Shown here: one piece after another, positions 20,678-29,333 of the stretch
How positions within the stretch are numbered: position 1 is the stretch's first letter
How the letters are laid out: each line of letters opens with the position of its first letter
Source: Pseudomonas parafulva
GTDB lineage: Bacteria > Pseudomonadota > Gammaproteobacteria > Pseudomonadales > Pseudomonadaceae
Assembly: GCF_002021815.1 (NCBI RefSeq)
Contig: NZ_CP019952.1
Span: 2,883,001 to 2,947,000 of the forward strand
Length of the DNA: 64,000 nt
Direction of reading: 5' to 3'
The notes under the pieces: generated by a model
Seen by the model: the letters and a program-made list of their open reading frames with translations, nothing else
Database searches by the model: none
What the model was told of the DNA's origin: nothing
Position numbers and translations under genes: made by a program

Positions 20678-23593
20678 ATGTCTTTGATAGTGCTATTGCT
20701 TCTGCCGTTCGTGGGCAGTTTGCTGGCAGCCGCGCTGCCGCACAACGCACGTAACGCCGAGTCCATACTCGCCGGGCTCGTGGCCTTGGTCGGCACCGTC
20801 CAGGTAGCACTTCTCTATCCACAGGTGGCCCACGGTGGGGTCATTCGTGAAGAATTCCTGTGGCTACCTAGCCTTGGGCTCAACTTCGTACTGCGCATGG
20901 ACGGCTTTGCTTGGCTGTTCTCACTGCTGGTGCTGGGCATCGGTACGTTGGTGTCTCTGTACGCGCGCTACTACATGTCGCCACAAGACCCAGTGCCGCG
21001 ATTCTTTGCCTTCTTCCTTGCATTCATGGGCGCCATGCTCGGGCTGGTGTTGTCGGGCAACGTTCTGCAACTGGTGTTTTTCTGGGAGCTCACCAGCCTC
21101 TTCTCCTTCCTCTTGATTGGCTACTGGCATCACCGGGCCGACGCGCGCCGTGGCGCCTACATGGCGCTGATGGTCACTGGTGCCGGTGGCTTGTGCCTGC
21201 TGGTAGGGGCGCTGCTGCTCGGCCATGTGGTGGGCAGCTACGACCTGGACAAGGTCCTGGCTGCAGGTGACACCATACGCCAGCACGCACTTTACCCAGT
21301 GCTGTTGCCGCTTATCCTGATCGGCGCCCTGAGCAAGAGCGCGCAATTTCCCTTCCACTTCTGGCTGCCCCATGCCATGGCGGCGCCCACGCCGGTGTCG
21401 GCGTACCTGCACTCGGCAACCATGGTCAAGGCCGGCGTATTTTTGCTGGCGCGCCTATGGCCAGTGCTGTCGGGCACCGACGAATGGTTCTGGATAGTCG
21501 GTGGTGCTGGCGCGCTGACGCTACTGCTCGGTGCCTTCGCAGCGATGTTCCAGAATGACCTCAAGGGCCTTCTGGCCTATTCGACTATCAGCCACCTGGG
21601 CCTCATCACGCTGTTGTTGGGGCTGAACAGCTCGTTGGCCGCCGTGGCGGCGGTCTTTCACATTCTCAATCACGCGACCTTCAAGGCATCGCTGTTCATG
21701 GCCGCCGGCATTATCGACCACGAAAGTGGTACGCGTGACATCCGGCGCCTGAGCGGCTTGGTCCGACTGGTTCCCTACACGGCCACCCTAGCCATGGTCG
21801 CCAGCGCCTCCATGGCGGGGGTGCCGCTAATGAACGGCTTCCTGTCCAAGGAAATGTTCTTCGCCGAAACCGTGTTCATCACCTCCAGCGCCTGGGTCGA
21901 GGCCATGCTTCCGGTGATCGCCACCCTGGCCGGCACATTCAGCGTGGCCTATGCGCTGCGCTTCACGGTCGATGTGTTTTTCGGCCCCACTGCCCAGGAC
22001 CTGCCGCATACACCCCACGAACCCCCGCGCTGGATGCGCGCGCCGGTCGAGCTGCTGGTGCTGACATGCCTGGTGGTCGGCATTTTCCCCGCCCAGTCCG
22101 TAGGCCCCTTGCTAGCCGCTGCGGCACTGCCGGTGGTAGGGGGTACGCTACCCGAGTACAGCCTGGCCATCTGGCACGGCTGGAATGCACCCTTGATCAT
22201 GAGCCTGGTGGCCATGAGTGGTGGCGTGGTCCTGTACCTGCTGTTGCGCAAGCAACTGCGACGTGGCCGCTTCCCCTGCCCTCCCGTGATGGGCCGATTC
22301 GATGGCAAGCGTCTCTTTGAGTATGGCCAGGTGCAGTTGATGCTGATGGCGCGACGTATCGAGCACCTGCTTACCAGCCGGCGCCTGCAGGCGCAGTTGT
22401 TCATGCTGGTGGTGGCCGCCTTCCTCGCGGGCCTGACACCCATGCTCCACAGTGGCCTGACTTGGGGCGAGCGGCCGAAGATCCCAGGTTCAGGGGTGTT
22501 CGTCGCACTCTGGATGATCGCCATTGCCTGCGCGATCGGCGCGGCCTACCAAGCCAAGTACCACCGCCTGGCGGCCCTGACCATGGTCAGTGTGTGCGGC
22601 TTGATGACCTGTATCACGTTTGTGTGGTTTTCCGCACCTGATCTTGCCCTGACCCAGTTGGTCGTCGAAGTGGTGACCACTGTCCTGATCCTTCTTGGCC
22701 TGCGTTGGCTTCCACGTCGTATCGAGGGTGTATCCCCTCTGCCTGGCAGGTTCGACCGCGCCCGCGTGCGTCGCCTGCGCGACCTGCTACTGGCGGTGCT
22801 GGTGGGTGCCGGCATGGCCGTGCTGTCCTACGCCATGCTGACCCGCCCTACGCCTAATGACATCTCTTCGTTCTACCTGAGCCGTGCGCTGCCCCAAGGT
22901 GGTGGCACCAATGTGGTCAACGTGATGCTGGTGGATTTCCGCGGCTTCGATACCCTGGGCGAAATCACCGTGCTGGTCGCGGTGGGGTTGACCGTTTTCG
23001 CGCTTCTGCGTCGCTTCCGCCCACCCAAGGAAAGCATGCAATTGCCGACCCAGCAGCGCCAACTGGCACCTGATGTCGTCACCGACCTGATCAACCCGCG
23101 CCATGCTGCCGATACCGCTCTGGGCTTCATGATGGTGCCCGCCGTGCTGGTGCGCCTGTTGCTGCCTATCGCGCTGCTGGTATCGATGTACCTGTTCATG
23201 CGTGGTCATAATCAGCCGGGCGGCGGCTTCGTCGCCGGGTTGGTGACTTCGGTGGCGTTCATTCTCCAATACATGGTCGCAGGCACCCAGTGGGTCGAAG
23301 CGCAGATGCGCCTGCGGCCCTTGCGCTGGATGGGCACCGGTCTGCTCTGTGCAACCTTGACCGGTGGCGGCGCCATCGTGCTCGGTTACCCGTTCCTGAC
23401 CACCCATACGGCGCACCTGCATCTTCCTCTGCTCGGAGACATCCATCTGGCAAGCGCATTGTTCTTCGACGTCGGTGTGTTCACCGTGGTCGTCGGATCG
23501 ACCCTTTTGATACTCACGGCCCTGGCCCACCAGTCGGTACGTGCCTATCGCCCGGCCAGTCCAGGCAAGACCCGTAAAGCAGGAGCCGCCTGA
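20678..23593 (+). CDS. mrpA: Mrp-type Na+/H+ antiporter subunit A fused to subunit B
   Basis: A 971-residue integral membrane protein, the large subunit of the group-2 Mrp (Sha/Pha) cation/proton antiporter. Residues about 1-500 resemble the complex I subunit ND5, with the key charged residues E137 (FFWELTSLFSF), K220 (ALSKSAQFPFHFWL) and K251. The C-terminal region includes the MrpB-like MnhB domain (about 825-950, HNQPGGGFVAGLV), so A and B are one polypeptide as usual in Pseudomonas. The complex exchanges Na+ (or K+) for protons and supports salt and alkali tolerance. It is first in a six-gene operon; its stop overlaps the next start by one base. Confidence 0.95.
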   Translation: MSLIVLLLLPFVGSLLAAALPHNARNAESILAGLVALVGTVQVALLYPQVAHGGVIREEFLWLPSLGLNFVLRMDGFAWLFSLLVLGIGTLVSLYARYYMSPQDPVPRFFAFFLAFMGAMLGLVLSGNVLQLVFFWELTSLFSFLLIGYWHHRADARRGAYMALMVTGAGGLCLLVGALLLGHVVGSYDLDKVLAAGDTIRQHALYPVLLPLILIGALSKSAQFPFHFWLPHAMAAPTPVSAYLHSATMVKAGVFLLARLWPVLSGTDEWFWIVGGAGALTLLLGAFAAMFQNDLKGLLAYSTISHLGLITLLLGLNSSLAAVAAVFHILNHATFKASLFMAAGIIDHESGTRDIRRLSGLVRLVPYTATLAMVASASMAGVPLMNGFLSKEMFFAETVFITSSAWVEAMLPVIATLAGTFSVAYALRFTVDVFFGPTAQDLPHTPHEPPRWMRAPVELLVLTCLVVGIFPAQSVGPLLAAAALPVVGGTLPEYSLAIWHGWNAPLIMSLVAMSGGVVLYLLLRKQLRRGRFPCPPVMGRFDGKRLFEYGQVQLMLMARRIEHLLTSRRLQAQLFMLVVAAFLAGLTPMLHSGLTWGERPKIPGSGVFVALWMIAIACAIGAAYQAKYHRLAALTMVSVCGLMTCITFVWFSAPDLALTQLVVEVVTTVLILLGLRWLPRRIEGVSPLPGRFDRARVRRLRDLLLAVLVGAGMAVLSYAMLTRPTPNDISSFYLSRALPQGGGTNVVNVMLVDFRGFDTLGEITVLVAVGLTVFALLRRFRPPKESMQLPTQQRQLAPDVVTDLINPRHAADTALGFMMVPAVLVRLLLPIALLVSMYLFMRGHNQPGGGFVAGLVTSVAFILQYMVAGTQWVEAQMRLRPLRWMGTGLLCATLTGGGAIVLGYPFLTTHTAHLHLPLLGDIHLASALFFDVGVFTVVVGSTLLILTALAHQSVRAYRPASPGKTRKAGAA

Positions 23594-23937
23594 TGGAAGA
23601 AGTGATCGCAGTGGCCATTGGCGTGCTTGCTGCCTCCGGAGTCTGGTTGGTGCTGCGCCCTCGCACATACCAGGTGATCATGGGCTTGTGCCTGCTTTCC
23701 TATGGGGTCAACCTCTTCATTTTCAGCATGGGCAGCCTGTTCATCGGCAAGGAGCCCATCATCAAGGAAGGCGTTACCCAGGACCTGTTGCACTACACCG
23801 ATCCGCTGCCACAGGCCTTGGTACTCACGGCAATCGTCATCAGCTTCGCCATGACCGCCCTGTTTCTCGTGGTACTGCTGGCATCGCGCGGCCTGACCGG
23901 CACCGACCACGTAGATGGCCGGGAGCGTGAGGAATGA
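23593..23937 (+). CDS. mrpC: Mrp antiporter subunit C
   Basis: A 114-residue, three-helix membrane protein homologous to NuoK and MnhC (motifs VIMGLCLLSYGVNLFIF and LPQALVLTAIVISFAMTALFLV). It sits at the interface between the A and D subunits in the Mrp complex. It starts at the last base of the mrpA stop (TGATG) after AGGAG in the mrpA 3' end, and its stop overlaps mrpD (ATGA), so the operon is translationally coupled. Confidence 0.93.
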   Translation: MEEVIAVAIGVLAASGVWLVLRPRTYQVIMGLCLLSYGVNLFIFSMGSLFIGKEPIIKEGVTQDLLHYTDPLPQALVLTAIVISFAMTALFLVVLLASRGLTGTDHVDGREREE

Positions 23938-25613
23938 GCGGCATGAGCCAACTGATCGTTGCCCCTATCCTGCTGCCGTTGATTACAGCGGCAGTCATGT
24001 TGCTGCTGGGCGAAAAGCGTCGATTGATCAAGGCACGGCTGAACCTGCTGTCGACCTTCGCCGGTCTTGGCATTGCCATCAGCCTGCTGCTTTGGGTCCG
24101 TACCCAGGGCCAGGCAGAATCGATCGGCGTCTACCTGCCGGGCAACTGGCCAGCCCCGTTTGGCATCGTGCTGGTGGTGGACCACCTGTCGGCGCTGATG
24201 CTGACCCTGACCGGCGTCATCGGGCTAAGCGCCCTGCTGTTCGCACGGGCACGCTGGGATGGCGCCGGTGCAAGTTTTCATGCGCTGTTCCAGATTCAGC
24301 TGATGGGCCTGTACGGCGCATTCCTGACGGCAGACCTGTTCAATCTGTTCGTGTTCTTCGAAGTACTGTTGGCAGCTTCATACGGCCTTCTGCTGCACGG
24401 ATCCGGCCGCGCACGTGTGCGAGCCGGCCTGCACTACATCGCCGTCAACCTTTTCGCCTCCTCGTTGTTCCTGATTGGCGCGGCAATGCTGTATGGCGTG
24501 ACCGGTACGCTGAGCCTTGCGGACCTTGCCCTGAAGATTCCGCTGGTACCCGAGGCCGACCGCGGCCTGCTGCATGCAGGCGCAGCGATTCTGGCCATGG
24601 CGTTCCTGGTCAAAGCGGGCATCTGGCCCCTGAACTTCTGGCTGGTACCAGCCTATGCGTCTGCCAGCGCGCCCGTGGCTGCCCTCTTTGCAATCATGAC
24701 CAAGGTGGGGCTGTATGCGGTGCTGCGAGTGTGGACGCTGCTCTTCTCCGGGCAAGCAGGGGCATCGGCACACTTCGGGGGAGATTGGCTGGTCTACGGA
24801 GGCTTGGCGACCCTGGCCATGGCAGCGGTGTCGATCTTGGCAGCGCAGCGCCTGGAACGCATGGCGGCGTTGAGTATCCTGGTATCGGCTGGCACCTTGC
24901 TGGGGGCGGTGGGCTTTGCGCAATTGGCATTGACTGGAGCCGCGCTGTTCTACCTCGTGAATTCTACCCTGGCCTTGTGCGCATTGTTCCTGTTGGCCGA
25001 ACTCATCGAGCGCTCGCGATCTGCCAATGAGTTGCCATTGGACGAGGAAGAAGACGCCATGCCGGCCTTACTGGAATCACTTCACCCTCCAAAAGGGATC
25101 AACCTCGATGATGACCAGAAGGCCGTCATCGGTCAGGTCATTCCTTGGACCATGGCATTCCTGGGCTTGAGCTTCATCGCCTGCGCCTTGTTGATCATCG
25201 GCATGCCACCCCTTTCAGGCTTCGTCGCCAAGCTCAACCTCATCAGTGCCTTGTTCAACCCCAACGGCTTGGGCGTTCCGAGCCAATACACCCTCGGTGC
25301 CGCTGGCTGGGGCCTTGTGGCCCTGCTTGTACTGTCGGGAATGGCATCGCTGATCGCATTCGGACGCGTTGGCATCCAACGTTTCTGGAAACCCGAAGAG
25401 CGACCCTCTCCAGTGCTCAGGCGTTTTGAATGCCTTCCGATCGTGATCCTGCTGGGCCTGTGCATGCTGCTCAGCTTCAAGGCCGAGCCGCTGCTGCGCT
25501 ACAGCCTGGACACAGCTGCCAGCCTTCAGGCGCCTGATGCCTACATCGATGCAGTCATGGCAGCGCAGCCAAAACCTGGTCCTACCTCGCTCGACGTTCA
25601 GGGGCAGCCATGA
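23934..25613 (+). CDS. mrpD: Mrp antiporter subunit D
   Basis: A 559-residue membrane protein homologous to complex I NuoM/NuoN-type subunits, with about 14 helices. E143 in LFVFFEVLLAASYGLLLHG and the lysines in AFLVKAGIWPLNFW and IMTKVGLYAVLRV correspond to the proton-path residues of the family. A cytoplasmic acidic segment (about 362-390, DEEEDAMP) is present. The start overlaps mrpC by ATGA; an alternative ATG is at 23943. Together with MrpA it forms the ion-translocating modules. Confidence 0.94.
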   Translation: MSGMSQLIVAPILLPLITAAVMLLLGEKRRLIKARLNLLSTFAGLGIAISLLLWVRTQGQAESIGVYLPGNWPAPFGIVLVVDHLSALMLTLTGVIGLSALLFARARWDGAGASFHALFQIQLMGLYGAFLTADLFNLFVFFEVLLAASYGLLLHGSGRARVRAGLHYIAVNLFASSLFLIGAAMLYGVTGTLSLADLALKIPLVPEADRGLLHAGAAILAMAFLVKAGIWPLNFWLVPAYASASAPVAALFAIMTKVGLYAVLRVWTLLFSGQAGASAHFGGDWLVYGGLATLAMAAVSILAAQRLERMAALSILVSAGTLLGAVGFAQLALTGAALFYLVNSTLALCALFLLAELIERSRSANELPLDEEEDAMPALLESLHPPKGINLDDDQKAVIGQVIPWTMAFLGLSFIACALLIIGMPPLSGFVAKLNLISALFNPNGLGVPSQYTLGAAGWGLVALLVLSGMASLIAFGRVGIQRFWKPEERPSPVLRRFECLPIVILLGLCMLLSFKAEPLLRYSLDTAASLQAPDAYIDAVMAAQPKPGPTSLDVQGQP

Positions 25614-26098
25614 GCCGACTATTTCCCGCTCCTCTGCTATCGGCATGCCTGTTCGGCCTGTGGCTGTTGCTCAACCTGTCGCTGAGTCCGGGTAACCTCA
25701 TCCTCGCCGCCGTACTAGGGATACTGGCTCCGCTGCTGATGGCACCCTTGCGGCCGCAACATGCCCATGTCCGACGCCCCCTGGTCATCGTCAAGCTGAT
25801 AGGCCGGGTTGGCGTGGACGTCATCCTGTCCAATCTGCAGGTCGCTCGCGGCGTGCTGGGTGCTGGGGCGCGGCCGCCACGCTCAGTCTTCGTTCATATC
25901 CCCCTGGACCTGCGTGAACCCCATGGGCTTGCAGCGCTGTCCATGATCACGACGGTGATCCCTGGAACCATCTGGTCGGAACTGGCCCTGGACCGTAGCG
26001 TGCTACTGCTGCACGTATTCGATCTGGATGATGAAGCGGCGTTCGTCCAGCATTTCAAGGACGTCTATGAGCGTCCCTTGATGGAGATTTTTCAATGA
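25610..26098 (+). CDS. mrpE: Mrp antiporter subunit E
   Basis: A 162-residue subunit with two N-terminal helices (about 5-50) and a cytoplasmic domain containing the conserved VDVILSNLQVARGVLG and SMITTVIPGTIWSEL motifs of MnhE. It is needed for assembly or stability of the complex in other bacteria. It overlaps mrpD and mrpF by ATGA at both ends. Confidence 0.93.
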   Translation: MSRLFPAPLLSACLFGLWLLLNLSLSPGNLILAAVLGILAPLLMAPLRPQHAHVRRPLVIVKLIGRVGVDVILSNLQVARGVLGAGARPPRSVFVHIPLDLREPHGLAALSMITTVIPGTIWSELALDRSVLLLHVFDLDDEAAFVQHFKDVYERPLMEIFQ

Positions 26099-26373
26099 GT
26101 GGACTGCTCGCCAACGCTGTTCTTGTCAGCTTGTTCATCTTTGCGCTGGCTATGTGCCTAACCCTGCTTCGGCTATTCCGAGGGCCTTCGGCTCAAGACA
26201 GGGTTTTGGCTCTAGATTACCTGTACATTCTAGCAATGCTGACCATGCTGGTGCTGGGCATCAGGTATGCCAGTGACACGTATTTCGAAGGGGCGTTGCT
26301 CATTGCGTTGTTTGGCTTCGTGGGCTCCTTCGCCTTGGCCAAGTTCCTGCTGCGTGGAGAGGTGATCGAATGA
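26095..26373 (+). CDS. mrpF: Mrp antiporter subunit F
   Basis: A 92-residue, three-helix protein of the MnhF/MrpF family, with the signature RLFRGPSAQDRVLALDYLY after the first helix. Its family has been linked to Na+ and bile-salt efflux in other bacteria. It overlaps both neighbouring subunit genes by four bases. Confidence 0.92.
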   Translation: MSGLLANAVLVSLFIFALAMCLTLLRLFRGPSAQDRVLALDYLYILAMLTMLVLGIRYASDTYFEGALLIALFGFVGSFALAKFLLRGEVIE

Positions 26374-26735
26374 CCGAGACACTCAATCTACCGTTCTGGC
26401 TCGAAATGATCACAGCCATACTGCTGGTAGCTGGTAGCCTTTTTGCGCTGATCGGTGCGATTGGCCTACTGCGCCTGAAAGACTATTTCCAACGCATGCA
26501 TCCCCCGGCGCTGGCCTCGACCATAGGGGCCTGGTGCGTCGCGCTTGGCTCGATTATCTATTTTTCGTGGTTGAAGGAGTCGCTGGTGCTGCATGCATGG
26601 CTGATTCCCGTGCTGCTATCGATCACGGTGCCAGTGACTACCTTGTTACTGGCCCGCGCAGGGCTGTTTCGCAAGCGTCAGGCCAAAGAGCCGGTACCCG
26701 AGGAGGTCAGCAGCGGCCTGGATCGTGGTAACTGA
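26370..26735 (+). CDS. mrpG: Mrp antiporter subunit G
   Basis: A 121-residue, three-helix protein of the MnhG/PhaG family; the motif GLLRLKDYFQRMHPPALASTIG (about residues 34-55) is diagnostic. It is the last gene of the operon. Its end lies six bases from a convergent small gene, with no obvious terminator between. The basic C-terminal tail (RKRQAKEP) is cytoplasmic. Confidence 0.92.
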   Translation: MTETLNLPFWLEMITAILLVAGSLFALIGAIGLLRLKDYFQRMHPPALASTIGAWCVALGSIIYFSWLKESLVLHAWLIPVLLSITVPVTTLLLARAGLFRKRQAKEPVPEEVSSGLDRGN

Positions 26736-26741
26736 CCGCGC

Positions 26742-26960
26742 TTAGCCTGGCTGCTTACTCAGCCGCTGCAGTGCTCGCCTGACCATGGCCACGTAATGGG
26801 GCGGGCCCTGGGTATACAACTCGGCGGCTACCCAACCCAACCATCGCCCGCCCACCGCTTCACGTGCTGCGAGCAGCCGCTGCGCCTCGGCCATGGCGCG
26901 CGCCTGGTGCTCACGGTGATAGTGTTCCCGTGATCCAGGCGCTTGCGCTGGCAGCGTCAC
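26742..26960 (-). CDS. Small conserved hypothetical protein, about 72 aa
   Basis: A GTG at 26960 overlaps the TGA of the preceding gene (GTGA) and has AAGG in the upstream coding sequence, so it is taken as the start rather than the ATG at 26999. The product is Arg/Ala-rich and helical, with REHYHREHQARAMAEAQ and a Trp-containing centre (RWLGWVAAELY). No signal peptide or membrane helix. I do not recognise the family. Coupling suggests it works with the 161-aa protein upstream. Confidence 0.55.
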   Translation of the reverse strand: MTLPAQAPGSREHYHREHQARAMAEAQRLLAAREAVGGRWLGWVAAELYTQGPPHYVAMVRRALQRLSKQPG

Positions 26961-27442
26961 TCGCTTGCCTTGAACGTCGTCAGCACACCCTTGCGCCATT
27001 TCGCAACCTTGCCGGTTACAGCCTTCAACAGCTTGCCTAGCCCTTCCTGAATTTGCTGCTCGGCGGCAAACACCAGCATCACGCTATGGCCTTCCCGCAA
27101 TACGATCCCCTCGCCTTCCTGAACCGATACGAACGCGTAGTCGCCAACGCCGTAGACATTGAGCTTGATGTCGCGAAAACGCATTTCCAGCTTGCCGCCT
27201 TCGCGGCTGGGCAGCACGGCGGCACGAAAATGGTCGCCGACTTTCAATTCAAGGCGCTGCTTGTCATCAACCACAAGCGCATTTTGCGTGTCGATCTCGG
27301 CCATGTAGAGGCCATCAGGGTTTTGCTCGGTGACATAGACGAATCGACCCTGGAACAACTGGGCCAGTTTCCCACGCAAATCGCCAAGGGCGAACAACGC
27401 GTGTGTATCAAGAGTGCTGACTGCCAATGAAGTAATCCTCAA
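26957..27442 (-). CDS. Conserved hypothetical protein, about 160 aa
   Basis: A soluble protein of up to 161 residues with a mostly beta-strand pattern (RFVYVTEQNPDGLYMAEID, ALVVDDKQRLELKVGDHFRAAV, KLEMRFRDIKLNVYGVGDYAFVSV), followed by a basic C-terminal helix (KLLKAVTGKVAKWRKG). The start is uncertain: TTG at 27442 or TTG at 27427, the latter with GAGG nine bases upstream. It overlaps the next small gene by GTGA. Family not recognised. Confidence 0.6.
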   Translation of the reverse strand: MRITSLAVSTLDTHALFALGDLRGKLAQLFQGRFVYVTEQNPDGLYMAEIDTQNALVVDDKQRLELKVGDHFRAAVLPSREGGKLEMRFRDIKLNVYGVGDYAFVSVQEGEGIVLREGHSVMLVFAAEQQIQEGLGKLLKAVTGKVAKWRKGVLTTFKASE

Positions 27443-27838
27443 CCGTTTACAACCCGCCCTCGCAGGAGCTCGCGAAGCACGGCCATTTCAAATCGATAGG
27501 CAATGAGATTAATAAAACGCTGGGCGACATGTCTGTGCCCGCTGACGATGCAGCGTGCAGGATTTTTCACTCTAACGGCCGGCGTTGCTGTCGCTTGCAT
27601 ACCCTTGGGCAATGCCCAAGCGCTACCGGCGTAACGTCTGACATTGCACGTCCATGAAAATGCGATTCCGGATGGGTGCGTGGTCTTGGCGCCTGATGGC
27701 GACTCGCACACTGTTGTCGGTGGGGATATCCGAAGACAGTGAAATCCATGAGAGACGCCCTGTTTTAACAGGCTTGCCGGTTATTGCGCAACTGCTCCGG
27801 GCAAATTGCATGGGTCGTTGCGGCTTGATTTGCGAAAT
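27443..27838. other. Intergenic region with no supported gene
   Basis: About 400 bp. A minus-strand frame (27439-27711) ends in a plausible peptide (CIVSGHRHVAQRFINLIAYRFEMAVLRELLRG), but it has no convincing start or ribosome-binding site and may be the remnant of a decayed gene. Short frames on both strands look random. No tRNA, IS end or strong promoter was seen. Confidence 0.4.
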
Positions 27839-27840
27839 GC

Positions 27841-27872
27841 AAAAAGCCCCACGAATCGCTCCATGGGGCTTG
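27841..27872 (-). terminator. Terminator of the DksA-like gene
   Basis: On the minus strand, AAGCCCCA and TGGGGCTT pair around a 12-base loop and are followed by a T-run (GGGGCTTTTTGC), 15 bases beyond the stop codon. Confidence 0.75.
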
Positions 27873-27886
27873 GCAACCTGACCGGC

Positions 27887-28291
27887 TCAGGCCTGACGCT
27901 GATGGCGATCAAGCTGCTCGTGGCGCTCTTGTGCTTCGATGCAGTACTTGGTGGTTGGACTGATCAGCAAGCGCTTAAGACCAATTGGTTCACCGCTGTC
28001 GTCGCACCAGCCGAAGCTCTCGTCGGCAATACGGTCAAGCGCCATCTCCAGTTGCGGGAGCAGGCGCTGATCGCGATCGATGGCATTCACCAGCCAGCTA
28101 CGCTCTTCTTCGACCGATGCCACATCGGCAGGATCCGAGGGGGTATCCAGGCCTTCGATGGTGGCACGGCTCAGCTCGATGCGTTCATGGGTCTCGACTT
28201 TCATCGCTTGCAGCAGCTGAGTGAAGAAGCTCAGCTGTTCAGCGTTCATGTAGTCATCGGCCGGCATGGCCAGCAACTGTTCCTTGGTCAT
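27887..28291 (-). CDS. TraR/DksA family regulator with reduced (two-Cys) zinc motif
   Basis: A 134-residue DksA paralogue. The N-terminal coiled coil (about 20-90) carries an acidic tip-like segment (DPADVASVEEE, about 53-63). The C-terminal zinc-finger region reads C96-X2-S99-X17-C117-X2-A120, where canonical DksA has C-X2-C-X17-C-X2-C. This is the pattern of P. aeruginosa DksA2, which works without bound zinc and replaces DksA in zinc shortage. It binds RNA polymerase in the secondary channel and acts with ppGpp. The frame extends upstream to 28624, but the ATG at 28291 gives the family length. No clear Zur box was seen upstream. Confidence 0.82.
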   Translation of the reverse strand: MTKEQLLAMPADDYMNAEQLSFFTQLLQAMKVETHERIELSRATIEGLDTPSDPADVASVEEERSWLVNAIDRDQRLLPQLEMALDRIADESFGWCDDSGEPIGLKRLLISPTTKYCIEAQERHEQLDRHQRQA

Positions 28292-28767
28292 CGATTTCTC
28301 TATGAAAATAGGTGCATTTGGGCGATTCGTTTGCCGCTGATGCTTTGGCATCGGCAGCGGAAATTTTTCGAGCGCCAGTCGGCACTCTTTAACAAGGGGC
28401 GGCAGTCTAAGGCGCAGCGTCGCCTTGAGCAACAGCAAAATGGGGTGGCGTTGGCATTCGCTGCTTACGATCCGCCGGCCGGTGCTTGCATTTGAAGGTA
28501 TAAGCGCGAGTTTGAGCAGTGCGGGTAGATTCGGCGGCATGTTTACTGCAATGCAGGAGTAACGTTGAAAATTATGATGCCTTGGAACCTCGATAACGCT
28601 ATAGGGGAGCGCTTCGCACTCCATCGCGGGACAAGCCCGCTCCTACAGAGGGAGCTTTAAACATATACACATTAAAAGATTCACTGTAATAAATAGGTAC
28701 GAGGCAGCAGCTACTGAGCGCATCGCAAACTTCTTTAAACTCCAGCTCAACATATATAGCTAATTCC
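28292..28767. other. Intergenic region upstream of the DksA-like gene
   Basis: About 475 bp without a supported gene. It holds the promoter region of the minus-strand DksA-like gene, a REP sequence (28621-28648) and an A/T-rich stretch (28660-28767) that leads into the hexanucleotide microsatellite. Confidence 0.5.
28621..28648. repeat. REP (repetitive extragenic palindromic) sequence
   Basis: CCATCGCGGGACAAGCCCGC followed by TCCTACAG. The stem GCGGG/CCCGC and the CTCCTACAG tail match the REP family scattered through P. putida-group genomes. A single copy was noticed, in intergenic DNA. Confidence 0.65.
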
Positions 28768-28830
28768 TGCTCTTGCTCTTGCTCTTGCTCTTGCTCTTGC
28801 TCTTGCTCTTGCTCTTGCTCTTGCTCTTGC
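28768..28830. repeat. Hexanucleotide microsatellite (TGCTCT)10.5
   Basis: 63 bp of perfect TGCTCT units. It caps the left 152-bp arm of the inverted repeat; between the two lies a TTTGGCTTTTG segment also found next to the right arm. It translates into an Arg/Ala run or a poly-Leu run depending on strand, but there is no sign that it is coding. Confidence 0.9.
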
Positions 28831-28858
28831 TTTGGCTTTTGATCTGGCTTTTGATCTT

Positions 28859-29010
28859 CGCGACTTCAGGAGGCCGAACGCAGGGCTTGCGGAGGGAGGT
28901 GACAGGCATGGATGCCTGTCAAGCGCTGGGCCCCAGGATGGGGCCTGCAGCGCGGTCCTCCCGGGAGCAAGACCGGAGTGAGGGAACCCCGAAGCGCAGC
29001 GTAGGGGCCG
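28859..29010 (+). repeat. Left arm of a 152-bp inverted repeat
   Basis: Nearly identical (about 96% by eye) to the reverse complement of 30954-31105. It contains nested palindromes (TGACAGGCATGGATGCCTGT at 28901-28920; GGCCCCAGGATGGGGCC nearby) and a CCTCCCGGGAG block. It has the look of a dispersed Pseudomonas intergenic repeat that can form strong hairpins. Confidence 0.85.
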
Positions 29011-29054
29011 TATGAATGGAGCACAGCGTTTTTTGGTTACTTTTTGTCGCGTTT

Positions 29055-29294
29055 GACAAAAAGTGACTCGCCGTAATGGCGAAAAGGTGACTAAGCGTCG
29101 CCATCGCAAATGGACTATGCTCTCTTTCAATACCCACGCCAACGCAATCAAACTTAAAACTTGAAACTTGAAACTTGAAACTTGAAACTTGAAACTTGAA
29201 ACTTGAAAGCGTGGGCGCGCACAGCAAGTTGGTATTCATTGCCGCGGGTGGCGCACAGTCACCTTTCCGCCCTTACGGCGGCTCACTTTTTGTC
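29055..29294. repeat. Small element bounded by 38-bp imperfect inverted repeats
   Basis: 29055-29092 and 29257-29294 are inverted repeats matching at 34 of 38 positions; each outer end carries GACAAAAAGTGA or its complement. The 164 bp between them is non-coding and includes a heptanucleotide microsatellite. The size and structure resemble a MITE, but no target duplication could be defined. Confidence 0.65.
29151..29213. repeat. Heptanucleotide microsatellite (AACTTGA)8
   Basis: Eight perfect AACTTGA units at 29158-29213, preceded by one variant unit AACTTAA. It lies inside the 38-bp inverted repeat element, immediately left of the IS element. Confidence 0.9.
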
Positions 29295-29333
29295 TTCCCT
29301 CCATGTCAGGATAGTTGTCGCCCCGTGCAATAG

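Noticed and set aside
27439..27711. Minus-strand 90-residue frame
   Set aside because: It could be a decayed gene end, but it has no start signal and no recognised similarity, so it is described only as intergenic sequence.
28747..29151. Minus-strand frame with Lys/Arg-Ala repeats (KARARAR...), resembling a basic repeat protein
   Set aside because: The repeats are the translated hexamer microsatellite. There is no ribosome-binding site and the rest of the frame covers the dispersed repeat arm.
28768..29213. Possible CRISPR-like array
   Set aside because: The repeats are 6-7 bp tandem units without spacers; they are microsatellites, and no cas genes are present.
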